This document shows, in pieces, positions 9,058-17,248 of a stretch of DNA of 64,000 nt. A program made the position numbers and the translations under genes. The stretch spans positions 434,001 through 498,000 of the forward strand of contig NZ_FRDN01000003.1 in the NCBI RefSeq assembly GCF_900143285.1, in the 5' to 3' direction. How positions within the stretch are numbered: position 1 is the stretch's first letter; each line of letters begins with the position of its first letter. A model generated the notes under the pieces. The model was not told the DNA's origin. It saw only the letters and a list, made by a program, of their open reading frames with translations, and searched no databases. Origin of the DNA: Desulfitobacterium chlororespirans DSM 11544. GTDB lineage: Bacteria; Bacillota; Desulfitobacteriia; Desulfitobacteriales; Desulfitobacteriaceae.

Positions 9058-9070
9058 GACACCGTTGAAC
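9043..9070. promoter_or_regulatory. Inverted repeat across the truA -35 region
   Basis: GTTCAAC (9043-9049) and GTTGAAC (9064-9070) are exact reverse complements with centres 21 bases apart, two helical turns. One arm is in the promoter spacer and the other just upstream of the -35, a typical operator geometry. Confidence 0.45.
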
Positions 9071-9303
9071 CCCCAAGTTCCCCCGCCTCCCCATTGCCCC
9101 AGAAAAAACGACCATTCGCCCTGGAGAGAACTTTTTCTCCAAAGTTTGTGCCCCGGATAACTTCCCGGAAAGCTCCTTTAATCTCGGCCCGCCGCCCTTT
9201 CATTCTTATTCCGTTTTCTTCCTTTCCTCCCTTTGATACAATGCAATAAACATTTTCATCTTTATAAACTATTGAGGATGGTATGAGAGAAGGAGGACTA
9301 CCT

Positions 9304-11235
9304 ATGGAAGAAAAGAATCTTGAGGCTTTGTTGGAAGAGGATAGACAGTTCATCCCCAGTGAGGAATTCCACAAAAACGCACTTATTCAAAGCGCGGATA
9401 TCTATGAACAAGGTCAAAGTCTCGGCTTTTGGGAGGAACAAGCTAAACAACTCTCCTGGTTGAGCCCTTGGGAAAAAACCCTGGAGTGGAACCCTCCCTT
9501 CGCCCAGTGGTTTGTCGGTGGGAAACTCAACGCCTCCGCCAACTGTCTGGATCGCCACCTCCATAATTGGCATCGCAACAAAGCCGCTATTATCTTCGAA
9601 GGAGAAAATGGGGACAGCCAGGTTCTTACCTACCAGGATCTCCATCGTGAAGTCTCAAAATTCGCTAATGTCCTCAAAGCCAATGGGGTGAACAAAGGTG
9701 ATCGGGTCACCATCTATCTGCCGATGATTCCGGAAGCCGTGATTTCCATGCTGGCTTGCGCCCGGCTTGGGGCTCCTCACAGTGTGGTCTTCGGAGGCTT
9801 CAGTTCGGAGGCCTTGCGGGATCGGGTCATCGATGCCCAGGCTAAAGTCGTCATTACTTCCGATGGCAGCTTTCGCCGGGGCAACACCATCCCCTTGAAA
9901 GATAACACCGATATCGCTTTGGACGGCGTGGACTGCGTGGAACATGTTTTTGTTATTCAACGAACCAAGCAAACCGTGCAAATGAAAGAGAATCGGGACC
10001 TTTGGTATCATGAAGAAATGGCCAAGGCCTCCCCGGTGTGTCCGGCGGAGCCCATGGATGCAGAGGATATGCTCTTTATCCTCTACACCAGCGGTACTAC
10101 AGGGAAACCCAAGGGAGTAGTCCACACCACGGGGGGCTATATGGTGGGGGTATCCACTACCCATCGTTGGGTCTTTGATCTCAAGGAAGAGGATGTTTAC
10201 TGGTGCACCGCGGATGTGGGCTGGATTACCGGTCACTCTTATATTGTTTACGGCCCCTTGGCTAATGGAGCCACTGTCCTTATGTATGAGGGAAGTCCTG
10301 ATTATCCGAACCGGGATCGGTTCTGGGAAATCGTCGAGAAATATAAAGTCACTATTCTCTACACCGCACCCACGGCCATCCGGACCTTTATGAAATGGGG
10401 CCCCCAATATCCCCAAAGCCGGGATTTATCCAGCCTGCGCTTATTGGGCTCCGTGGGAGAGCCCATCAATCCGGAAGCCTGGATGTGGTATTACAAATAC
10501 ATTGGCGGAGAACGGTGCCCCATCGTGGATACCTGGTGGCAAACCGAGACAGGTATGATTATGATGACCCCTCTGCCGGGAATTACTTCCTTAAAGCCCG
10601 GTTCCTGTACCGTACCTTTCCCGGGAGTCAGAATCGAAGTGGTGGACAGCGCCGGCCATCCCGTCCCCAAAGGTAGCGGCGGCTACCTGGCTATCAAGGA
10701 GCCTTGGCCTGCTATGCTGCGCAATATCTACGGGGATCCGGCACGCTTCGAGCGGACGTACTTCGGCAACTGGCCGGGAGTCTACTTCCCCGGTGATGGC
10801 GCCAAGTGGGATAAGGACGGGTATTTCTGGATACTGGGCCGGGTGGATGATGTCATCAACGTTTCCGGCCACCGGATCGGCACCATGGAAGTGGAAAGCG
10901 CTTTAGTGGATCACCCCTCTGTTGCCGAGGCTGCCGTTATCGGTAAAAACCATGAAGTTAAAGGGCAGGCCCTGGCCTGTTTCGTCACCTTAAAGGAAGG
11001 CATCGAAATCACTCCCGATCTGGAGAACGAGTTAAAGAAACATGTGGCGAAGAAGATCGGAGCTCTGGCCCGGCCGGATGATATCTTCTTTACCGCCGAA
11101 CTGCCCAAGACCCGCAGCGGTAAGATCATGCGCCGCCTCCTCAGAGACATTGCCGAGGGACGTGCTATCGGTGATACCACCACTTTGGCCGACGCCTCTG
11201 TGGTCAATACCCTCAAAGCCAATTACCAGGAGTAA
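9304..11235 (+). CDS. acsA: Acetyl-CoA synthetase (AMP-forming)
   Basis: Activates acetate to acetyl-CoA through acetyl-AMP; cytosolic ANL-family enzyme of 643 residues, normal for Acs. The start at 9304 (MEEKN) has AGGAGG seven to eight bases upstream; an ATG 21 bases earlier is less suitable. Visible: the [15 protein letters not shown]-loop, DTWWQTETG with the tryptophan that restricts the pocket to short acids, [16 protein letters not shown], and the C-terminal [11 protein letters not shown] lysine that is the site of regulatory acetylation in this family. Single gene with a terminator behind it. Propionate use is possible. Confidence 0.95.
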   Translation: MEEKNLEALLEEDRQFIPSEEFHKNALIQSADIYEQGQSLGFWEEQAKQLSWLSPWEKTLEWNPPFAQWFVGGKLNASANCLDRHLHNWHRNKAAIIFEGENGDSQVLTYQDLHREVSKFANVLKANGVNKGDRVTIYLPMIPEAVISMLACARLGAPHSVVFGGFSSEALRDRVIDAQAKVVITSDGSFRRGNTIPLKDNTDIALDGVDCVEHVFVIQRTKQTVQMKENRDLWYHEEMAKASPVCPAEPMDAEDMLFILYTSGTTGKPKGVVHTTGGYMVGVSTTHRWVFDLKEEDVYWCTADVGWITGHSYIVYGPLANGATVLMYEGSPDYPNRDRFWEIVEKYKVTILYTAPTAIRTFMKWGPQYPQSRDLSSLRLLGSVGEPINPEAWMWYYKYIGGERCPIVDTWWQTETGMIMMTPLPGITSLKPGSCTVPFPGVRIEVVDSAGHPVPKGSGGYLAIKEPWPAMLRNIYGDPARFERTYFGNWPGVYFPGDGAKWDKDGYFWILGRVDDVINVSGHRIGTMEVESALVDHPSVAEAAVIGKNHEVKGQALACFVTLKEGIEITPDLENELKKHVAKKIGALARPDDIFFTAELPKTRSGKIMRRLLRDIAEGRAIGDTTTLADASVVNTLKANYQE

Positions 11236-11271
11236 GTCAACCCCATAGTGAGGAGCCTCTCACTACTATGA

Positions 11272-11298
11272 GGCCAGGGATTCCCCTGGCCTTTCTTT
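11272..11298 (+). terminator. Terminator after acsA
   Basis: GGCCAGGG and CCCTGGCC form an 8-bp GC-rich stem with a short loop, followed by TTTCTTT, 36 bases after the acsA stop. Confidence 0.85.
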
Positions 11299-11512
11299 AA
11301 CCATCATCTCCAGCATTCCAAGCCGTCATCTTCCCTAGTGTATATTATAAGCCCTCGTAAATGTATATTTCTGTAAATATAAATTTTACAGCCCTGCAGC
11401 CATCTTAAATGAACCCTGTCAAAGATGACCAAAGCCATAATTTCATAATTACTGTCAATTCTGATCGGATTTTCTTGATCCCCAATGTTTCCCAAAGGAA
11501 AGGAGCGAGATT

Positions 11513-12760
11513 ATGAATAAAACCACGCGCGGGTGGACTGTAACCTTTGCCGGCACAGGTATCAACCTTGCCCTGGGAGTGCTCTATACCTGGAGTGTTT
11601 TCGCCGCTGCCTTGACTGAGCAATTAGCCTGGTCAAAAACTGCCGCCTCCCTGCCCTATACGGTGGCCTGTGCGGTATTTGCTCTGATGATGGTTCCCGG
11701 AGGCCGCCTCCAGGACCGTTTCGGCCCCCGCTGGGTGGCTACGGCAGGAGGTATCTTCGCTGGAGGAGGACTTATCCTAAGCAGCTTGACGGATTCTCTC
11801 TTCATCCTCACTTTAACCTTCGGAGTCATCGCCGGAATTGGGATCGGCCTTGGCTATTCGGCAGCAACTCCTGCCGCTGTAAAATGGTTCCCTCCCCAAA
11901 AGAAGGGCCTGATCTCAGGCATCGTCGTCGCCGGTTTTGGGCTGGCCTCCCTCTACATCGCTCCCCTGACCAATTTTCTCATCGGCAATCTCGGTGTCAA
12001 AAGCGCCTTCCGCATTGAGGGATTTATTTTCCTCTTTGCCATTGTCGCTCTCTCCCAAGTATTAGCAGTTCCCCGCTCTACCGCCACCCCCACCGCTCCC
12101 TCCGCGCCGGCCTCTCCCCAAGCCGCCACTTCCCTCAATGCTCCCCCATCTTCTCCGCCTGCAGCAAAAGGGGATTTCAGCTGGCAGGAGATGCTTAAGG
12201 ACCCCCGCTTCTATCTCCTTTGGATTATGTTCGCTGCCGGTGCTACTGCAGGACTTATGATCATCGGACAGCTCTCCACCATCACTAAGCTCCAGACCGG
12301 GATCTCCTGGGGTTTTGCCATGGTCGCTTTGTTGGCCATCTTTAACGCCGGAGGCCGGGTGTTGGCCGGCTGGCTCTCGGACCGAATCGGTAGAAGCTGG
12401 ACCATGCGCATCTTTTTCAGCCTGCAAGGTCTTAATATGCTGGCCTTTACCTTCTACAGCAGCCCCGCTCTCATCGCCCTGGGGGCCATTATGACCGGTT
12501 TGAGCTATGGTTCCCTCCTTTCCCTTTTCCCCTCAGCCACTTATGACTTTTTCGGCACCAAAAACGGCGGTGTCAACTACGGGCTGATCTTTACCGCCTG
12601 GGGTGTAGGTGGAGTCTTCGGCCCTCTGATGGCAGGAGCAGTGGTGGATCTGACCAACAGTTACTTCTATGCTTATTTAATCGCTGCCGCTCTCTGTCTG
12701 ATCGCCGCTTTCCTGACCATCTTCTTAAAAGGCAATCCCCTGGAAGCGGAAAAAGCATAG
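11513..12760 (+). CDS. MFS transporter, OFA (oxalate/formate antiporter-like) family
   Basis: A 415-residue, 12-helix major facilitator. The N-terminal stretch with GTGINLALGVLYTWSVF is the signature of the OFA group, and the GGRLQDRFGPR loop follows helix 2. The central cytoplasmic loop (about residues 180-220) is unusually rich in Pro, Ala and Ser. OFA members exchange small carboxylates such as oxalate, formate or pyruvate; the substrate here cannot be read. The ATG follows AAAGGAGCGAG. Located between acsA and a Tat flavoprotein, so it might import an organic acid used as carbon source or electron acceptor (inference). Confidence 0.85.
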   Translation: MNKTTRGWTVTFAGTGINLALGVLYTWSVFAAALTEQLAWSKTAASLPYTVACAVFALMMVPGGRLQDRFGPRWVATAGGIFAGGGLILSSLTDSLFILTLTFGVIAGIGIGLGYSAATPAAVKWFPPQKKGLISGIVVAGFGLASLYIAPLTNFLIGNLGVKSAFRIEGFIFLFAIVALSQVLAVPRSTATPTAPSAPASPQAATSLNAPPSSPPAAKGDFSWQEMLKDPRFYLLWIMFAAGATAGLMIIGQLSTITKLQTGISWGFAMVALLAIFNAGGRVLAGWLSDRIGRSWTMRIFFSLQGLNMLAFTFYSSPALIALGAIMTGLSYGSLLSLFPSATYDFFGTKNGGVNYGLIFTAWGVGGVFGPLMAGAVVDLTNSYFYAYLIAAALCLIAAFLTIFLKGNPLEAEKA

Positions 12761-13111
12761 TCAAGACTACAAGCCAGACTTTGCGGGGCCGGAGTTTAGT
12801 TGTATGGCGGTCAGAATACGCCGACAAACCGACAAAGCGTAAACATTGACTGCACCTTAACTTAATAAATATGGCGGTTAAGCTTAACGTAAAGGCCACT
12901 GGCTACCAGAGGTCTTTACGTTTTTTTATGCTCTTCAAAAGTGCTAAGGTCCGGATAAAGATACTCTTCTTTATGCCTTATTTATGAAAGCCTGATTTAT
13001 CAAAATAACATTTGAGTTTTTTGGAATAATAAAAGTCTGTAGATAAGTTAAGTACTGGTTTCTCTCCTGAAATCAGTCTCCATCAAATTGAACCAAAGGA
13101 GGGTATTAACT
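12761..13111 (+). other. Intergenic region before flavoprotein 1
   Basis: This 351-base gap contains the transporter terminator (12886-12927) and the upstream region of the flavoprotein gene. I searched for a GG-N10-GC sigma-54 element and found none. No confident sigma-A promoter was found either, apart from AT-rich sequence around 13000-13060. Confidence 0.5.
12886..12927 (+). terminator. Terminator after the OFA transporter
   Basis: AACGTAAAG (12886-12894) pairs with CTTTACGTT (12914-12922), with a run of T beginning in the right arm. The loop holds a smaller GGCCACTGGC element. Confidence 0.8.
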
Positions 13112-14686
13112 ATGGCTCTAAATCGACGGGATTTTCTTAAGAAGGCATCCTTAGGCGCTGCCGTAATGGCCGGTTCCGGCTTCTTAGTTGGCTGTAACAC
13201 CACCAATGTCACTCCCCCTGCCGCAACTCCTGACAAATGGGATATGGAGACAGACGTGGTCGTTGTCGGAGCAGGCAACGGCGGCTTAAGTGCGGGTGCC
13301 GCTGCTGCGGAAGAGGGAAAAAAGGTCATCATCTGCGAAATCAGTGGTTTCATCGGCGGTGGTTCCATTTATTCCGGCGGCGGGCTCCACACCTGGGGCA
13401 CCAAAACCTGGGAGGAATACAAAGCTTACACGGAAGACTTGCACGACCCGGTCTTGGCTAAAACCTATGTGGAAACCTTCAGACAAACCTACATTCCCTG
13501 GCTGCAAAAAATCGGCATTCCCATCACCCCAGCCGGCGGGGATCGGGGTTATCTCAAGGACTACACCATGGGTTCCAGTGAGCAAGGCTATCTCAGGCAA
13601 AAAGCCTACTTCGATGCTTTGCAAAAATTCATCGAAGGCAAAGGCGGCCAAATCTCAACCAACACCCGGGTTCGTCAATTGGTTATCGACGAAAACGGTG
13701 CCGTTAACGGGGTTTACGCTCAGAAAAAGGGAGAGAATCCGATCTTTATTAAAGCCGGTGCTGTGGTCTTGGCTGCCGGAGGCTTCCAAGCCAACAAAGG
13801 CCTGACCTCCCAATACATAGGTCCCAATGGGGACACCGTCCGCACGATGGGAACTCCCTACAATACCGGAAGCGGCATGCTCATGGCTCAAGGTGTGGGA
13901 GCATTGACCGGAGGCAGCTTCTCCACCTTCTCCGGAACTTTGATCGGTCTTTCACCCAATCCTCAAACCGAAGAAAAGCCTGAGGAGTATGAAAAAGCCC
14001 GGGGCGGCGATCCGCAAACTCTTCCCGGTATCGGCAATGGCCGCCCACCGGCGCCAGGCTGGGTCTCCTTCCTTTTCCCAGAGGATACCACCGGCATTTT
14101 AGTCAATCTTCAAGGCAAGCGCTTTATGGATGAGACCTCACCCATCGATGCCAAGTATCCCCGGGTTCCCCAAACCATTATCAAGCAAAAACGCGGCATG
14201 GCTCTTATGATCGCCGACCAGGCCATCTTTGACAAAAACAAAAGCTCAGACGCCATTCTGAAAATGAATGAAAGTCAGGGCGTCAAGGTGATCAAAGGCA
14301 ATACTCTGGATGAATTGGCCACGAAATTGCAGGATGCCTATGGTGTCTATAAAGGAACCTTGATCAAAACCATTAACGACTATAACACAGCTATTGGTAA
14401 CGGTAGCGCGGCTCAGTTGGATGTTCCCAGAGTAGGAGGGCATTTTAAAGTTGCTGCCGGCCCCTTCTATGCCTTTCCCACAGGTGTCGCCATCTACCAC
14501 ACCTTTGGCGGTCTGGTTATCAACGAAAAGGCTCAGGTTCTCGATCTGCAGCGGCAGCCCATCGCGAATCTCTATGCCGCACCTCCTACTGCCGCCATGT
14601 TCCGGGAACCTTATGCAGGCGGAATCGCCTCGGCAGGAACCTTTGGCTATATTGCCGGTAAAGTGATTGCCAAAGGCTCAGTCTGA
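13112..14686 (+). CDS. Tat-exported FAD flavoprotein, fumarate reductase-like (paralogue 1)
   Basis: A 524-residue exported flavoprotein. The N-terminus carries a twin-arginine motif (NRRDFLKK) followed by a lipobox-like LVGC, so it is probably a Tat lipoprotein on the outer face of the membrane. The FAD Rossmann motif is VVGAGNGGLSAG. The C-terminal half has GKRFMDE and HTFGGLVINEKAQVLD, as in the flavocytochrome c/fumarate reductase/KstD superfamily. There is no haem or CxxCH motif, so electrons must come from another protein. The usual GDG...QxHPT substrate motif is replaced by GSG...FSTFSGT, so fumarate is an unlikely substrate. The start at 13112 has AAGGAGGG upstream. Near-duplicate of the gene at 17249. 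Confidence 0.88.
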   Translation: MALNRRDFLKKASLGAAVMAGSGFLVGCNTTNVTPPAATPDKWDMETDVVVVGAGNGGLSAGAAAAEEGKKVIICEISGFIGGGSIYSGGGLHTWGTKTWEEYKAYTEDLHDPVLAKTYVETFRQTYIPWLQKIGIPITPAGGDRGYLKDYTMGSSEQGYLRQKAYFDALQKFIEGKGGQISTNTRVRQLVIDENGAVNGVYAQKKGENPIFIKAGAVVLAAGGFQANKGLTSQYIGPNGDTVRTMGTPYNTGSGMLMAQGVGALTGGSFSTFSGTLIGLSPNPQTEEKPEEYEKARGGDPQTLPGIGNGRPPAPGWVSFLFPEDTTGILVNLQGKRFMDETSPIDAKYPRVPQTIIKQKRGMALMIADQAIFDKNKSSDAILKMNESQGVKVIKGNTLDELATKLQDAYGVYKGTLIKTINDYNTAIGNGSAAQLDVPRVGGHFKVAAGPFYAFPTGVAIYHTFGGLVINEKAQVLDLQRQPIANLYAAPPTAAMFREPYAGGIASAGTFGYIAGKVIAKGSV

Positions 14687-14780
14687 TTCGCTCTAGTAAC
14701 AGATAAGGTAACAAAAAATCCAAGCCGGTGTGCTTCTAACCAAAAGAGGTATCTTGCCTGATACACTTCTCTGTCAATAG

Positions 14781-14823
14781 AAAACAGGGCTTATCAGTTT
14801 TTGCTGATAATGCCCTGTTTTTT
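14781..14823. terminator. Bidirectional terminator, flavoprotein 1 / sigma-54 regulator
   Basis: AAAACAGGGC TTATCAG pairs with CTGATAA GCCCTGTTTT with one bulge. T-runs occur on both strands, so it serves both convergent genes. Confidence 0.9.
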
Positions 14824-16789
14824 AGGCATCCAATACCTCTCTGCCGGAATTGGATTTCCCATTGAGCTTCGTATAGAGGGTCCTGCGATTGATTCCCAGC
14901 TGTTGGGCAGCCATACTTTGGTTCCCATCCACCAGCTCCAGGACATACTCGATGACCCTTCTCTCGGCCAATTCCAGCAAACCTTGGCGATGGGAGGTCG
15001 TCTGGACTGCCTCTGCCACTAATTTTTCCACAGTTCTTTTCCTATAAGCTTGCTGTATGCCCGAAGATAGATGCTCCAGCATGAGAGTCTCCCCATCCTC
15101 CAGCATAATGATCGCCCGCTCCATAGCATGCTCCAGTTCCCGGACATTGCCCCGCCAATAATATCTCTGCAGCGCATCGACGAACACTGGATCCATATTA
15201 ATCTTACCCCGATCGTATTTTAGGGCAAGCTTCTTAATAAAATACTCGGCCAAAGCTGCAATGTCTTCCTTGCGCTGCCTTAAGGCCGGCAGTTCAATAA
15301 TAAAGGTACTGATCCGGTAGAATAAATCCTCACGGAATAAACCATCATCGGCATGCTGCAGCAGATCGATCTTGGTGGCCGCCACGATGCGGACATCCAC
15401 TTGGATTTCCTTGGTGCTGCCGATCTTCTGCACTTTCCCAGTGGAGAGCACACGCAGGAGTTTGATTTGATCCTTAAGGGGCATGCTTTCGATCTCATCC
15501 AGGAAGAGGGTTCCTCCTGAAGCCGCTTCTACCTTACCGATTCTGCCTCCCTTCAGAGCACCGGTAAAAGAGCCTTCTTCGTAACCGAACAACTCACTTT
15601 CCACCAGCTCCCCGGGGAGGGCCCCGCAGTTAATCGCCACGAAAGGTCCGTTGCAGCGAGGACTGGCACTATGCATGGCTTGAGCAAACATTTCCTTACC
15701 CGTGCCGCTCTCGCCATGAATCATAACCGGTACCGAAGTCCTGGCTACATTGGCGGCAACCTTTTTAGCTTCCTTAACGAGGACACTTTCCCCAATAATC
15801 TGATCAAAGGTAAACAACCCTTTGCCTTCCCCTTCCGGAGATGGGAAAATTCCAGGCTTTCTGCCCTCCAGCCTATCCTTAAGCAAAATAAGCTTATAAT
15901 GTTTTTCATTATCCACCTGAATTTCTGCACAAGTAACTGCAGCTTCTTGCTTATCCCTAAAACCTGCTCCGACACCCAACCTTGCCAGCTGCTTGTTCAA
16001 TTCTCCCTCTATATTGTTCTTGCGCCTAATCTTCAATAGTTCCAAAATTTTATTGTTATAAAGCTGAACCGTATCCCGCTCATCCACAAAGGCAACTCCG
16101 TGGGGCATACAATCAATAATCTTTTGCATATGCTTCTCATACCCATTGGTCAAGGGCAGGTACAAGCTGTCAAAAGCCTGGGCGATAAAGCTGATCATAC
16201 TATAAGCATGAATGCAAAATCGGGGATCTTCAAATCCTAAACCCAAAGCTCCGATGACTTCATTCTTTTCATTATGAATCGGCGCCGAAACACCATGATT
16301 CTGAGTGTAGTTTTGACTGTACCGATAAGGGTGAACCAGCAGGATGGGCTGATTATAAAGTTTCGCAAGGCAACTGGCGGTGGTGCCTACGGTTTTCTCA
16401 TTGCAATGTCCCAAGGAAGCATGACCGGACATTCCACCACTGCGAAACAGATGATAGTTTAAACCATCAACAGTATTAAGGTATAGAGTAAGACCATCCT
16501 GCTCCACGAGTTCCACGATCCGTTCAAAAAAGAACCCGTACTTGTTTAGCATTTCCTGCAATTTTTTATATTCTTTTCCTGAGGGATTGACCGGATGGGA
16601 GTCCGTTCCATAGGGATCGATCCCATAGCTTCTGCTCCGCTCCCATGATTCAATCACTTCGATGGGAATCATTTGCTTGTTAACCTTTTCCCCCGCTAAA
16701 AAGCGCTTCCACTCATCCTTAATCTTTGGGAAATATGCAGGATCAACGCCTTCCGCCCTCACTAACTTCAAGCAATCGCGCAACCTCAT
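14822..16789 (-). CDS. Sigma-54-dependent transcriptional activator (GAF/PAS, AAA+, Fis)
   Basis: A 655-residue enhancer-binding protein with AcoR/DhaR-like layout. There is an N-terminal GAF-like sensor (about 85-215), a PAS-like segment (about 222-310) and an AAA+ domain (about 328-565) with Walker A GESGTGKE (359-366), the sigma-54 contact loop GSFTGA (406-411) and Walker B LFLDEIES. A C-terminal Fis-type helix-turn-helix (about 615-645) ends the protein. No receiver domain is present, so it likely responds to a ligand, not to phosphorylation. It lies between two related flavoproteins and faces a strong sigma-54 promoter in front of the second one, its probable target. Confidence 0.92.
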   Translation of the reverse strand: MRLRDCLKLVRAEGVDPAYFPKIKDEWKRFLAGEKVNKQMIPIEVIESWERSRSYGIDPYGTDSHPVNPSGKEYKKLQEMLNKYGFFFERIVELVEQDGLTLYLNTVDGLNYHLFRSGGMSGHASLGHCNEKTVGTTASCLAKLYNQPILLVHPYRYSQNYTQNHGVSAPIHNEKNEVIGALGLGFEDPRFCIHAYSMISFIAQAFDSLYLPLTNGYEKHMQKIIDCMPHGVAFVDERDTVQLYNNKILELLKIRRKNNIEGELNKQLARLGVGAGFRDKQEAAVTCAEIQVDNEKHYKLILLKDRLEGRKPGIFPSPEGEGKGLFTFDQIIGESVLVKEAKKVAANVARTSVPVMIHGESGTGKEMFAQAMHSASPRCNGPFVAINCGALPGELVESELFGYEEGSFTGALKGGRIGKVEAASGGTLFLDEIESMPLKDQIKLLRVLSTGKVQKIGSTKEIQVDVRIVAATKIDLLQHADDGLFREDLFYRISTFIIELPALRQRKEDIAALAEYFIKKLALKYDRGKINMDPVFVDALQRYYWRGNVRELEHAMERAIIMLEDGETLMLEHLSSGIQQAYRKRTVEKLVAEAVQTTSHRQGLLELAERRVIEYVLELVDGNQSMAAQQLGINRRTLYTKLNGKSNSGREVLDA

Positions 16790-16942
16790 CTTTCTTCACT
16801 CCCCCCAGGCATCCTCTTTTCTACCTTCGCATAGTTTCCTGGCCCTATAACGGTTGTACCGCTCCTTATATTTCTTGATACCAGGTTATGAACTTCAAAC
16901 AAAGAATAGCTATTTCTTTCACATGAACGCAGATATGCTTTA

Positions 16943-16971
16943 ATTATACTAAATAGGACAATTAAGAACAA
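16943..16971 (-). promoter_or_regulatory. Sigma-A promoter of the sigma-54 regulator
   Basis: Minus strand TTGTTC (-35, 16966-16971), 17-base spacer and a perfect TATAAT (-10, 16943-16948), giving a leader of about 147 bases. Confidence 0.7.
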
Positions 16972-17010
16972 GAAGGGGGTAATAGGGCTATATTTTGAGT
17001 AAAAAATAAG

Positions 17011-17026
17011 CACTTATTCTAAAGTG
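17011..17026. promoter_or_regulatory. Possible upstream activating sequence
   Basis: CACTT-N6-AAGTG is a short inverted repeat about 120-135 bases upstream of the start expected from the sigma-54 promoter, where enhancer-binding proteins usually bind. The arms are only five bases, so chance is not excluded. Confidence 0.35.
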
Positions 17027-17117
17027 GATAAAAAATCTCAAGCCAATTCATGGGGTGTTGACTGTTTTGAGCCGGAAGTCCTTGATAACACGAGCACAAT
17101 TCAACTCTTTACTGTGC

Positions 17118-17133
17118 TGGCACGCTTTTTGCA
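17118..17133 (+). promoter_or_regulatory. Sigma-54 (-24/-12) promoter of flavoprotein 2
   Basis: TGGCACG-CTTT-TTGCA matches the sigma-54 consensus at every position, with GG and GC separated by exactly 10 bases. The start would be near 17145, about 100 bases before the flavoprotein ATG. Confidence 0.92.
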
Positions 17134-17248
17134 TTATAAAAGCCATATCACATCTCCTTCACGCCTGGGAAAAGACAAAAAAAATGCCAGGCGGATATGA
17201 AGAGATAATGCAAAAGAAAGCTCAAATAACAAGGAGGAAGAATTAACA

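Larger units (their letters stand above)
8981..9303. other. Divergent intergenic region truA / acsA
   Basis: This 323-base gap separates divergent truA and acsA. It holds the truA promoter with an overlapping inverted repeat (described separately), a pyrimidine-rich plus-strand stretch, and a probable extended -10 (TGATACAAT, 9234-9242) for acsA. No convincing coding frame is present. Confidence 0.6.
16790..17248. other. Divergent control region, sigma-54 regulator / flavoprotein 2
   Basis: A 459-base gap holding a sigma-A promoter for the regulator, a possible upstream activating sequence and a sigma-54 promoter for the flavoprotein, each described separately. The remainder is AT-rich and shows no coding frame with a ribosome binding site. 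Confidence 0.7.

Noticed and set aside
9655-10416. 253-residue minus-strand frame
   Set aside because: Fully antisense to acetyl-CoA synthetase; a by-product of that gene's codon usage.
12930-13111. Sigma-54 promoter before flavoprotein 1
   Set aside because: No GG-N10-GC pair with acceptable flanks was found; the best candidate (near 13055) has GA in place of GC.
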